Shown one piece after another: positions 1 to 5,645 of a stretch of 5,645 nt of DNA. Within the stretch, counting starts at the first letter, position 1. Every line of letters starts with the position of its first letter. The notes beneath the pieces were generated by a model. It did not search any database. It had not been told where the DNA came from and saw nothing but the letters and a program-made list of their open reading frames with translations. The position numbers and the translations under genes are program-made. Origin of the DNA: an uncultured Actinomyces sp. (GTDB lineage Bacteria; Actinomycetota; Actinomycetes; Actinomycetales; Actinomycetaceae); contig CAMFDH010000100.1 in NCBI GenBank assembly GCA_945949035.1, positions 1 through 5,645 of the forward strand. Direction: 5' to 3'.

Positions 1-9
1 CTCGGAAAG

Positions 10-14
10 AAGGA
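10..14 (+). promoter_or_regulatory. Shine-Dalgarno site of acs
   Basis: AAGGA, within AGAAGGAA at 8-15, lies 8 nt before ATG 23. The upstream frame stays open to the window edge without a stop, so this site is what fixes the start. The promoter and any catabolite control site of acs would lie before the window. Confidence 0.75.
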
Positions 15-22
15 ACCAGAAG

Positions 23-1921
23 ATGACGGAATTGCAGTCCGCCCTCCCCGATATTTACTACCCCGATGCAACCACGCTAGAGAATGCGCGGATTAGGGAC
101 TGGCAACAGGTTGAGGAGGAAGCGGCGGCAGACCCCGTCGCCTACTGGGAGAAACGTGCTCGGGAACTGACGTGGTCAAAGCCGTGGACACGTGCCCTCG
201 ACGACGATGACGCACCGTTCTTCAAGTGGTTCGTCGGCGGCAAGACCAATATCGTCACCAATGCGATTGATCGCCACCTCGACGGCCCCCACAAGAACAA
301 GCTTGCCCTGCTGTGGCAGTCCGAGGACGGGAAAGAGACGCGGACCTTCTCCTACTTCTCACTCAATCGAGCCGTCACCAAGATGGCAAACGTGTTGAAG
401 GCTCTGGGCGTCCGCAAGGGTGACCGAGTCACCATCTACCTGCCGCGCATCCCCGAAGTCTTCTTCGCCATGTTGGCGTGCGCCAAGCTGGGCGCCGTCC
501 ACTCGGTTATTTTCGCAGGTTTCTCTGCTGATGCCCTCACCGCACGCATCGATGATTCAGAGTCCAAAGTGGTCATCACGGCCGACGGTTCGTGGATCAA
601 CGGTTCCGTGTTCCCCCTGAAGGACATCGTGGACCAGGCAGTGCGTTTCTCTCCCACTGTCGAGAACGTCCTCGTCATCAAACGCACCGGTTCCGAAGTG
701 ACGATGGATCCATTACGCGACCACTGGTACCACGACCTCACGGCCCTTCCCATCGCTCGCGGTGCCTGCGAAACGGTCCAGGTCGATGCAGAGCACCCCC
801 TCTTCATCCTCTACACCTCGGGATCGACCGGGAAGCCGAAGGCCGTCCTCCACACCCACGGCGGATACATGGTGGGGACCTATGCGACACTGCGCGACAC
901 CTTCGACCTCAACGACGGAGATCGGTACTGGTGCACGGCAGATGCGGGGTGGATCACCGGACACTCCTACGTTGTCTACGGGCCCCTGCTGAACGGGGCG
1001 ACTTCGTTCATGTACGAGGGCGGACCCTCCTACCCGCACCCGGACCGCTGGTGGTCGCTGATCGAGCACTACGGAATCACCACCTTCTACACGGCCCCCA
1101 CCGCCATCCGCTCCCTCATGCGTTTCGGGGACGCCTGGGTGAATCGCCACGACCTCTCCAGCCTGCGTCTGCTCGGCACGGTCGGCGAACCCATCAACCC
1201 GGAGGCGTGGCGCTGGTTCTACGAGGTCGTCGGCGGAGAACACTGCCCCATCATGGACACCTGGTGGCAGACCGAAACCGGGATGTTCCAAATCGCGGGG
1301 GTCCCGGCCATGCCACAGAAGCCCGGATCCGCCGGGCGACCAGTCTTCGGGCAGGTCGCGGAAATCGTCGATGAAAAAGGTGAGCCGGTGCCCGACGGAA
1401 CCGAAGGGTTCCTCACCCTCCTCAACCCGTGGCCGGCAATGATGCGGACTCTCTACCGTGATGACCAGCGCTACCTCGACACCTACTGGAACGTGTATCC
1501 CGGGCGCTACGCCACCGGGGACTCAGCCCGTCGGGACGAGGACGGCTACTACTGGGTGATCGGACGTACCGATGACATCATCAAGGTCTCGGGACACCGA
1601 CTGGGAACCGCGGAGGTCGAGTCGGCTATAGCCTCCCACTCGGCCGTGGCCGAAGCAGCCGCAATCGGTTTGCCCCACGAGATCAAGGGAAACGCCATCC
1701 ACGTCTACGCCGTCCTCAACCCGGGCAACCAGGGTAGCCGCGAGATGACCGAGGAGCTGCGCGCCCACGTCGCCACCCACCTCTCTCCCATCGCCAAACC
1801 GGACGAGATCATCTACGTGGAGTCCCTGCCAAAGACTCGCTCCGGGAAGATCATGCGGCGAGTTTTGCGCGCCCGCGCCCTCGGTCAAGATGAGGGGGAC
1901 CTGTCTACACTGGATGGTTAG
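23..1921 (+). CDS. acs: Acetyl-CoA synthetase (AMP-forming acetate--CoA ligase)
   Basis: This cytoplasmic enzyme converts acetate, ATP and CoA to acetyl-CoA, AMP and PPi through an acetyl-adenylate. It is 632 aa, close to the roughly 650 aa usual for Acs. The N-terminal Acs domain is about residues 35-90 (YWEKRARELTW, then NAIDRHL at 80-86). The P-loop-like A3 motif YTSGSTGKPKA is at 264-274, GWITGHSY at 309-316, VGEPINPEAW at 387-396 and DTWWQTETG at 412-420. YATGD is at 496-500, and the hinge and CoA region IGRTDDIIKVSGHRLG at 513-528. PKTRSGK at 603-609 holds the catalytic lysine (K609), which in known Acs proteins is switched off by acetylation; the same control is inferred here. Trp415 matches the tryptophan that limits the pocket to acetate, so acetate is favoured over longer acids. 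The ATG is supported by AAGGA 8 nt upstream. Differences from the enterobacterial enzyme are Ala274 for Gly, Ile311 for Val and Met421 for Gly. A propionyl-CoA synthetase is less likely. Confidence 0.95.
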   Translation: MTELQSALPDIYYPDATTLENARIRDWQQVEEEAAADPVAYWEKRARELTWSKPWTRALDDDDAPFFKWFVGGKTNIVTNAIDRHLDGPHKNKLALLWQSEDGKETRTFSYFSLNRAVTKMANVLKALGVRKGDRVTIYLPRIPEVFFAMLACAKLGAVHSVIFAGFSADALTARIDDSESKVVITADGSWINGSVFPLKDIVDQAVRFSPTVENVLVIKRTGSEVTMDPLRDHWYHDLTALPIARGACETVQVDAEHPLFILYTSGSTGKPKAVLHTHGGYMVGTYATLRDTFDLNDGDRYWCTADAGWITGHSYVVYGPLLNGATSFMYEGGPSYPHPDRWWSLIEHYGITTFYTAPTAIRSLMRFGDAWVNRHDLSSLRLLGTVGEPINPEAWRWFYEVVGGEHCPIMDTWWQTETGMFQIAGVPAMPQKPGSAGRPVFGQVAEIVDEKGEPVPDGTEGFLTLLNPWPAMMRTLYRDDQRYLDTYWNVYPGRYATGDSARRDEDGYYWVIGRTDDIIKVSGHRLGTAEVESAIASHSAVAEAAAIGLPHEIKGNAIHVYAVLNPGNQGSREMTEELRAHVATHLSPIAKPDEIIYVESLPKTRSGKIMRRVLRARALGQDEGDLSTLDG

Positions 1922-1924
1922 AAC

Positions 1925-1949
1925 CCCGGAACCCAGGGTGGGTTTCGGG
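1925..1949 (+). other. Intercistronic hairpin after acs
   Basis: The arms 1925-1934 (CCCGGAACCC) and 1940-1949 (GGGTTTCGGG) pair over 10 bp with one G-U wobble (1929-1945) around a 5-nt loop. The hairpin begins 3 nt after the acs stop codon and ends about 10 nt before the Shine-Dalgarno of the next gene. No T-run follows, so it is not a standard intrinsic terminator. It may protect the acs 3' end, cause partial termination, or modulate expression of the downstream gene. Pairing was read by eye and no folding energy was computed. Confidence 0.5.
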
Positions 1950-1959
1950 CCACCAAGCC

Positions 1960-1965
1960 AGGGGG
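1960..1965 (+). promoter_or_regulatory. Shine-Dalgarno site choosing GTG 1971
   Basis: AGGGGG sits 5 nt before GTG 1971. It supports that start over ATG 1890 and ATG 1914, both of which lie inside the end of acs. The site would also be free of the hairpin at 1925-1949. Confidence 0.55.
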
Positions 1966-1970
1966 TTGCC

Positions 1971-2747
1971 GTGAGCCACGCCAAGCCGTCCAAACATGTC
2001 CCACAGGCCAAGAGGATCGTCTTTGCTCACCGCGGCTCCAACCGACTCGCACCGGAGAACACCATGCCTGCCTTCGAGCTGGCGGTTGTCGGTGGCGCCA
2101 CCTGGATAGAGACCGATGTTGATATCACCGGCGACGGTGCGCCCGTCATCATTCACGACTCCACCCTGGACCGCACCACCAACCGGACGGGCCTCCTCGT
2201 CGACCTCGACTCCTCGGAGTTAGATACGGTCGACGCGGGCGCCTGGTTCTCCCCCGCCTACGAGGGGGTCCGGCTCCCCAGGCTCGCCGAAGTCATCGAC
2301 TTCATCAACGACAGGGCCATCAACGCCAACATTGAACTGAAGTCCCACGAATCTGGTGAAGCAGGGACCAGCCAACTCATCGATGTGGTCATCAAGGAAC
2401 TGGCTCGCCTCGACCCCGAGCGAGAGATCATCATCTCCTCCTTTTCGCCGCTCGTCCTCGACCGCTTCCACCAGAGGGCGCCCGAGTACACGATTGCGAT
2501 GCTGTGGACGAAAGAAACCCTCGGTCCCGACTGGCTGTCAGTACTGGAGATGGTTGGTGCCACCTACGCTCACCTTGAGAATGAGGGACTCACCGAGGCC
2601 ATGGTCAAGGCGATTACCTCCGCGGGCTACGGGGTGAGCGTCTGGACGGTGAACGACCGCGCACGGGCCAACGAGCTGTTCAGCTGGGGCTGCACCGGGA
2701 TCTTCAGCGACGTCGCCACCCACATGCTCGATTTTCAGCAGGTGTGA
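1971..2747 (+). CDS. Glycerophosphodiester phosphodiesterase (GDPD family, cytoplasmic)
   Basis: This enzyme hydrolyses glycerophosphodiesters, the products of phospholipid deacylation, to sn-glycerol-3-phosphate and an alcohol. It needs a divalent metal. From GTG 1971 it is 258 aa, near the roughly 250 aa of the UgpQ-type enzymes. The TIM-barrel signatures are in order: FAHRGSNRLAPENTMPAF at 18-35 (catalytic His20 and Arg21), IETDVDIT at 46-53 (metal ligands Glu47 and Asp49), VIIHDSTLDRTT at 59-70 (catalytic His62), NIELKS at 120-125 (Glu122 and Lys124), SSFSP at 156-160 and VSVWTVND at 222-229. FSDVATHML near the end is also typical. There is no signal peptide or membrane segment, so it should act on intracellular substrates, unlike periplasmic GlpQ. 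An ATG at 1890 would add 27 residues that look like read-through of the gap rather than protein. ATG 1914 overlaps the acs stop. The gene follows acs by 49 nt and may be co-transcribed. The exact diester substrate cannot be told from sequence. Confidence 0.9.
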   Translation: MSHAKPSKHVPQAKRIVFAHRGSNRLAPENTMPAFELAVVGGATWIETDVDITGDGAPVIIHDSTLDRTTNRTGLLVDLDSSELDTVDAGAWFSPAYEGVRLPRLAEVIDFINDRAINANIELKSHESGEAGTSQLIDVVIKELARLDPEREIIISSFSPLVLDRFHQRAPEYTIAMLWTKETLGPDWLSVLEMVGATYAHLENEGLTEAMVKAITSAGYGVSVWTVNDRARANELFSWGCTGIFSDVATHMLDFQQV

Positions 2748-2765
2748 CGACTAGTTGATGTCGTC
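2746..2765. repeat. Inverted repeat spanning two convergent stop codons
   Basis: GACGAC (2746-2751) and GTCGTC (2760-2765) form a perfect 6-bp dyad with an 8-nt loop. It covers the end of the + strand phosphodiesterase gene and the stop of the - strand membrane protein gene. A second 6-bp pair, GCTCGA (2726-2731) with TCGAGC (2764-2769), could enclose or compete with it. There is no T-run on either strand. With only 3 nt between the genes, any transcript end must fall inside coding sequence. A weak bidirectional terminator is possible, but chance is also plausible. Confidence 0.25.
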
Positions 2766-4013
2766 GAGCTGCGCAGTGGACTCCGGAGGCGTTGCCAGCA
2801 GGGCCATCTCACGCTTGCGGACAGCGATGGTCAGCGAGAACATAACCACCAGGAACGCCACCACCCAGGTGAAGATGTAGAAGATATGGTGGTCGACAAT
2901 CGTGTTCCAACCCCCCTGGTCGAGGCCTGCAACGACGTGGGCCCAGCCCCTCTGGGTGTCGAGCCCCTCGGTGAGGGCGGTCGCGAACGGATCGGTTCCG
3001 GAGGGCACCAAACCACCAAGGACCTGCGCTATGTACTCATTGGAGAGCGCGTGGGCCAGTTTGCCTGGGGTCAGACCCACCAGTCCGAGAACGGTGACAA
3101 TGCTGGCGAACAGGGTTGGAGGAAGGACGGTCTTGACGTAGAGGTTCTTCTCGCCCGCCGCGATACTGACAACCGAAATCACCTCACCAATCAGGAAGCC
3201 GTAGACGGCCCCGGCGGTTGAGATGTCGAGAAGGAGCGCCGGTGACACCGAGTCGAGGAGTGCCATTCCAAGCGGACTGAACTGGCCGGTCGACAGTGGC
3301 ACCACCACGAGGGGAATCAGAGTACCCACGAAAACACCGCCGGCAGCTCCGAATCCGGCCCAGGTACCCAGACTGACCGCCACCTGCGACAGGGTGATGC
3401 CGCTCGCGGTACCGCGGCGCAACTGCAGCAGGGAGACGATGACGATGGTGAGGATGTAGGCGACAGTCCAGCAGGTCGCCACCAGAAGGGTGTAGAAACC
3501 AACCGCGTGGGAAAGGAAATCCGAGGTTTCGTTTCCCCTGACGTTCATTAGAATCGAAGCGCCCAGGACCCCCACCACACCCGGAAAGATAACCAGCACC
3601 GCGCCGATGTTGACGACCTCGTTGATATGGGTTGCCTCGGTGCGGTCCTCGGCGCGAAGCTCGCTTGTATCCAGCGACTCCCAGTCCGGCAGGGCAACCC
3701 TCTTGGCAAACCTCAGGTGTTTCCTAATCAGTCTGAGGTCGTTGCCGTGGCCCTGATTGAGCACGATGAGGGCGGCCCACAGAGCCAAACCCACCAGGAC
3801 GAGGGCGCCGGAGAGCCAGAGCATGGCAGCCGGCGCGATGGTTCCGCTGAGCAGCGCCCAGAAAACCATCCCGGCCGAGACGATGAATGAAACCAATCCC
3901 AGTACTGCGCAAATCCGACGTCGACTGCTGCGCTTTTCCCGGTGGGAAAGCACCGCGCACAACAGACTCAGCCCCAGGAAAATGGCTGACAGACTCACGG
4001 CCCAACTACTCAT
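2751..4013 (-). CDS. Predicted nine-helix membrane protein of unknown function
   Basis: I do not recognise this 420-aa protein. Hydrophobic segments lie near residues 4-22, 34-56, 60-86, 133-155, 168-197, 208-239 (glycine-rich), 255-285, 295-315 and 376-398. Basic stretches (HREKRSSRRR at 24-33, RLIRKHLRFAKR at 94-105, the LRR at 198-200, RKRE at 399-402) alternate with these segments. That fits an N-terminus outside and a C-terminus inside. Between helices 3 and 4 is a charged cytoplasmic loop of about 45 residues (87-132). Between helices 8 and 9 is a polar outside segment of about 60 residues (316-375) containing PSGTDPF and repeated Gly, Asp and Trp. I see no nucleotide-binding, protease, kinase or transporter signature. 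The start is firm: an in-frame TAG at 4023-4025 leaves ATG 4013 as the only start codon, with AGGG 7 nt upstream. A transporter or polytopic stress protein are guesses only. It ends 3 nt from the convergent phosphodiesterase gene. Confidence 0.8.
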   Translation of the reverse strand: MSSWAVSLSAIFLGLSLLCAVLSHREKRSSRRRICAVLGLVSFIVSAGMVFWALLSGTIAPAAMLWLSGALVLVGLALWAALIVLNQGHGNDLRLIRKHLRFAKRVALPDWESLDTSELRAEDRTEATHINEVVNIGAVLVIFPGVVGVLGASILMNVRGNETSDFLSHAVGFYTLLVATCWTVAYILTIVIVSLLQLRRGTASGITLSQVAVSLGTWAGFGAAGGVFVGTLIPLVVVPLSTGQFSPLGMALLDSVSPALLLDISTAGAVYGFLIGEVISVVSIAAGEKNLYVKTVLPPTLFASIVTVLGLVGLTPGKLAHALSNEYIAQVLGGLVPSGTDPFATALTEGLDTQRGWAHVVAGLDQGGWNTIVDHHIFYIFTWVVAFLVVMFSLTIAVRKREMALLATPPESTAQLDDIN

Positions 4014-4123
4014 AGGCCAACCCTAAGTCACGGGCTGCCTGGTCGCAGGGAGGATACCTTCCAGAGTTCACCCACTGCTTTCGGATCAGAATTCACCTGA
4101 CTAGAAAACGAGCGTTACATCTT
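4014..4123 (-). promoter_or_regulatory. 110-nt gap, possible promoter of the membrane protein gene
   Basis: This is the longest non-coding stretch in the window. Its half nearest the oxidoreductase stop (about 4080-4123) is richer in A and T than its surroundings. On the - strand, TATCCT (4056 down to 4051) resembles a -10 box about 40 nt before the ATG, but no good -35 box lies 16-18 nt upstream of it. An in-frame TAG (4023-4025) and AGGG (4024-4021) fix the start of the gene. No convincing terminator for the oxidoreductase gene is visible; the best dyad is only TCAG/CTGA. A separate transcript for the membrane protein is likely from the gap size, but the promoter position is weak. Confidence 0.25.
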
Positions 4124-5182
4124 TCAGAGAAGTTCGTCAGCCAACATCTGAATGGAGCGTGCGCGGTTTACAGCCTCAGCCATCGGGTCGGCAGCGTATG
4201 CCCCAGCGACGGGACTGATCATGATCTCTTTCGCCCCGAACTCTCCCGCGAGATTGGTGAGGCGACTCGCCACCGTCTTAGCATCACCTACGAACAGGAA
4301 TGGTTCACCCATGTTCCGGTGCGCGACCTCGGCTGCGGTCCAGTCGTAGTCCACCAGTTCCTCTACTGGGCGCTGCGGTTCCATCCTGCCCCCGGTGCGC
4401 AGTCGGGCGCTCTGCAGTCTGTAGGCGAGGGCGAGCCGCTCGGCCTCATCAGCGCTCTCCCCCACCACAACATTCACCGGAATGAGCGTGGTCGGCTCCG
4501 GGAACTGGTCGGAAGGACGGTAGTTGTCCCTGTAGATCTGCAGGATTTGCGCCATTCCTGGGATGCCGAAGTGGTTGGCGAAGACGTAGGGGAGACCCAT
4601 CTGGGCGGCCAACTGGGCAGAGTGCGCCGAGGAACCCAGCAGCCACAGGTCCACCGCCGAGGTGGGGGCCGGGGTGGCCTGAATGTCATAGCGTCTGCCG
4701 CCAACATCGAGCGGGACCGCCTGACCGAGCGGGGTAATCCCGGAACCCAGCATCTCTCGCAACAGGGTGACGTCATTGGCGTAGTTCTGCACGCCATCCC
4801 CGGGCAGTCCCTGGCGCAGGATGGCAGCTGTGAGCTGGTCGCTTCCGGGCGCTCGACCAAGTCCCAGGTCGATCCGGCCGGGATACATCGCGGCCAGCAG
4901 CGCGAACTGCTCAGCAACGGAGAACGGGGCGTGGTTCGCCAGCATCACGCCGCCGGATCCAAAGTGAATCTGTTCCGTCCCCTCTGCGAGATAGGGGATC
5001 AGAACCGCGGGCACCGTCGATGCGATGGGGTCCATATTGTGGTGCTCTGCCACCCAGTAGCGCGTGTAGCCCAGGCGGTCTGCAAGGCGGGCAAGCTGGC
5101 GGCTGGACTGCAGTGTCTGGGCTGTCGTCTGCCCGCTGCGAAGAGGAATGAGGTCAAGAATGCTGAGCTTGATGTCTGTCAT
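4124..5182 (-). CDS. LLM-class flavin-dependent oxidoreductase (luciferase-like, YhbW/MsnO8 type)
   Basis: This 352-aa protein belongs to the bacterial luciferase-like TIM-barrel superfamily. It is the group related to alkanal monooxygenase that includes E. coli YhbW, which is about 335 aa. Family hallmarks are LSILDLIPL at 6-14, RYWVAEHHNM at 41-50, HFGSGGVMLANHAP at 73-86, PGRIDLGLGRAPGSDQ at 101-116, WLLGSSAHSAQLAAQMGLPY at 180-199 and a late FLFVGD at 295-300, followed by KTVASRL. Members bind reduced FMN (or F420 in related branches) and usually need a separate reductase. The native substrate of this subgroup is not established, so a specific reaction should not be assigned. An in-frame TAG at 5192-5194 leaves ATG 5182 as the start. 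AGG 8 nt upstream and a G-run right before the ATG serve as a modest ribosome site. It is cytoplasmic, with no signal peptide. It follows the siderophore-interacting protein gene by 55 nt on the same strand, which suggests possible co-transcription. Confidence 0.92.
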   Translation of the reverse strand: MTDIKLSILDLIPLRSGQTTAQTLQSSRQLARLADRLGYTRYWVAEHHNMDPIASTVPAVLIPYLAEGTEQIHFGSGGVMLANHAPFSVAEQFALLAAMYPGRIDLGLGRAPGSDQLTAAILRQGLPGDGVQNYANDVTLLREMLGSGITPLGQAVPLDVGGRRYDIQATPAPTSAVDLWLLGSSAHSAQLAAQMGLPYVFANHFGIPGMAQILQIYRDNYRPSDQFPEPTTLIPVNVVVGESADEAERLALAYRLQSARLRTGGRMEPQRPVEELVDYDWTAAEVAHRNMGEPFLFVGDAKTVASRLTNLAGEFGAKEIMISPVAGAYAADPMAEAVNRARSIQMLADELL

Positions 5183-5199
5183 TCCCCCAGCCTATCCAG

Positions 5200-5213
5200 A
5201 CCAGCCTGCTGGT
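5200..5213. repeat. Near-palindrome before the oxidoreductase start
   Basis: ACCAGC-CT-GCTGGT is a perfect 6-bp dyad with a 2-nt centre, 17 nt before ATG 5182 on the - strand. The centre is too tight for a full RNA hairpin, but the shape suits a dimeric DNA-binding protein. It does not match the iron box consensus of DtxR/IdeR regulators. Function is unproven. Confidence 0.35.
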
Positions 5214-5220
5214 GACCCGA

Positions 5221-5231
5221 GGAGCTGCTCC
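5221..5231. repeat. Second short palindrome in the same gap
   Basis: GGAGC-T-GCTCC is a perfect 5-bp dyad around one base. It lies 7 nt from the dyad at 5200-5213 and just beyond the stop of the siderophore-interacting protein gene. It could be half of a paired operator, or chance in GC-rich DNA. Confidence 0.25.
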
Positions 5232-5237
5232 AATCGC

Positions 5238-5645
5238 CTAGTCGGGATCGCTGGGGTCGAGTGGAGCGTGGTGATCCAGCTCAGCAACCCCCTGCTTCCA
5301 GTACCCCTGTGCATCGACCTGCACCTTCGGCAGGTTGAGTTCACGGCGCAGGTAGCGACGCAGCGGTGCAATGAGACCCGCTTCCCCCGCGAGGAACACA
5401 AAGGTGCCCTCGTCAAAGCTCAGTCCCCGCAGCTCATCCGCTACCTCTTCGGCCCTACCCTCACCTGCAAACCAGCGCAGATCTGCCGGCAGATCATCGG
5501 GGAAGTAGGCGAAATCCTTCGGGTTCGCAGCTACCAGAAGCGCTGTCACCGGAACCGAGGTAGGAGTTCCATCAATCCAGCGCAGAGCAGCTGAGAAAGC
5601 CGACTCATCAGCGACAATCACCATGCTTCTGATGTTGTCGGGAGG
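5238..5645 (-). CDS. Siderophore-interacting protein, C-terminal part (cut by window end)
   Basis: The reading frame is open to the window edge, so only the last 135 codons are seen; the family is usually about 250-280 aa. ATG 5624 is internal, because seven further sense codons (PPDNIRS) precede it and the fold needs more. The visible part matches the C-terminal NAD(P)H-binding domain of the SIP/ViuB family: VIVADESAFSAALRW at visible residues 9-23, FVFLAGEAGLIAPLRRYLRRE at about 82-102 and GYWKQGVAELDHH at 114-126. The FAD-binding N-terminal domain should lie outside. Known members reduce ferric siderophores in the cytoplasm to release iron. The usual DETALPAI element here reads DESAFSAA, a mild divergence. 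The promoter, and any iron-responsive box, is beyond the window. The oxidoreductase gene follows 55 nt downstream. The family call is good; the particular siderophore is unknown. Confidence 0.87.
   Translation of the reverse strand, partial: PPDNIRSMVIVADESAFSAALRWIDGTPTSVPVTALLVAANPKDFAYFPDDLPADLRWFAGEGRAEEVADELRGLSFDEGTFVFLAGEAGLIAPLRRYLRRELNLPKVQVDAQGYWKQGVAELDHHAPLDPSDPD

Noticed and set aside
713..1291. A 192-codon - strand frame opposite acs
   Set aside because: Antisense shadow of the acs core, Gly/Val/Asp-rich with no ribosome site or family resemblance.
592..1374. A 260-codon + strand frame inside acs
   Set aside because: It is a shifted frame of acs with Arg/Pro/His-rich composition. 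The acs frame shows conserved motifs on both sides and through this region.
1523..2011. A 162-codon - strand frame across the acs end and the following gap
   Set aside because: No recognisable motifs and no good ribosome site. It overlaps the conserved C-terminal lysine motif of Acs and the start of the phosphodiesterase gene.
4038..4049. CCTG-GTCG-CAGG mini-hairpin in the leader of the membrane protein gene
   Set aside because: A 4-bp stem is expected by chance in GC-rich DNA and nothing else marks it as regulatory.
4088..4102. TCAG/CTGA dyad as a terminator of the oxidoreductase gene
   Set aside because: Only 4 bp of stem with no T-run in the right place; too weak to call.
4319..5215. A 298-codon open frame on the + strand opposite the oxidoreductase gene
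   Set aside because: Its protein is rich in Arg, Gly, His and Val with no family motif, as expected for the antisense frame of a GC-rich gene. The - strand gene carries clear family motifs along its whole length.
5183..5237. Iron-responsive (DtxR/IdeR) box between the siderophore-interacting protein and oxidoreductase genes
   Set aside because: No 19-bp TTAGGTTAGGCTAACCTAA-like dyad is present. If one exists for the siderophore gene, it would lie beyond the right edge.
1..5645. Mobile element, CRISPR array, tRNA or toxin-antitoxin pair
   Set aside because: No transposase or integrase motif, no spaced direct repeats, no tRNA-like cloverleaf, and no room for small gene pairs, since the five genes fill almost all of the window.

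Overview
The window looks like an ordinary chromosomal stretch from a high-GC Gram-positive bacterium (Actinomycetota). The evidence is the GC-rich composition (about 60% by eye), the strong preference for G or C at third codon positions, a probable GTG start, and the protein types present: a full-length AMP-forming acetyl-CoA synthetase, a siderophore-interacting protein, and a luciferase-like oxidoreductase. A genus cannot be named from the sequence alone.

Layout. On the + strand, acs (23-1921) is followed after 49 nt by a glycerophosphodiester phosphodiesterase gene (best start GTG 1971, end 2747). The gap holds a clear 10-bp hairpin. On the - strand, reading from the right edge, come three genes. 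First is the 3' half of a siderophore-interacting protein gene (5238-5645, cut by the window end). After a 55-nt gap comes an LLM-class flavin-dependent oxidoreductase (4124-5182). After a 110-nt gap comes a predicted nine-helix membrane protein of unknown function (2751-4013). The two gene groups converge, with stop codons only 3 nt apart, at about 2748-2750. Coding density is very high. I see no rRNA, tRNA, CRISPR array, insertion sequence, integrase or phage gene.

Function. acs and the phosphodiesterase are both scavenging enzymes: one activates acetate, the other releases glycerol-3-phosphate from deacylated phospholipids. They could share a transcript, but nothing shows that they act in one pathway. 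The siderophore-interacting protein is a flavoprotein of the ferric-siderophore reductase type. It lies upstream of a flavin-dependent monooxygenase-like gene on the same strand, so a redox link is possible but unproven. The membrane protein is the one gene whose role I cannot assign.

I found no convincing evidence of a new multi-gene system. The items most worth a second look are the orphan membrane protein, the reductase/oxidoreductase neighbour pair, the two short dyads between them, and the hairpin after acs.
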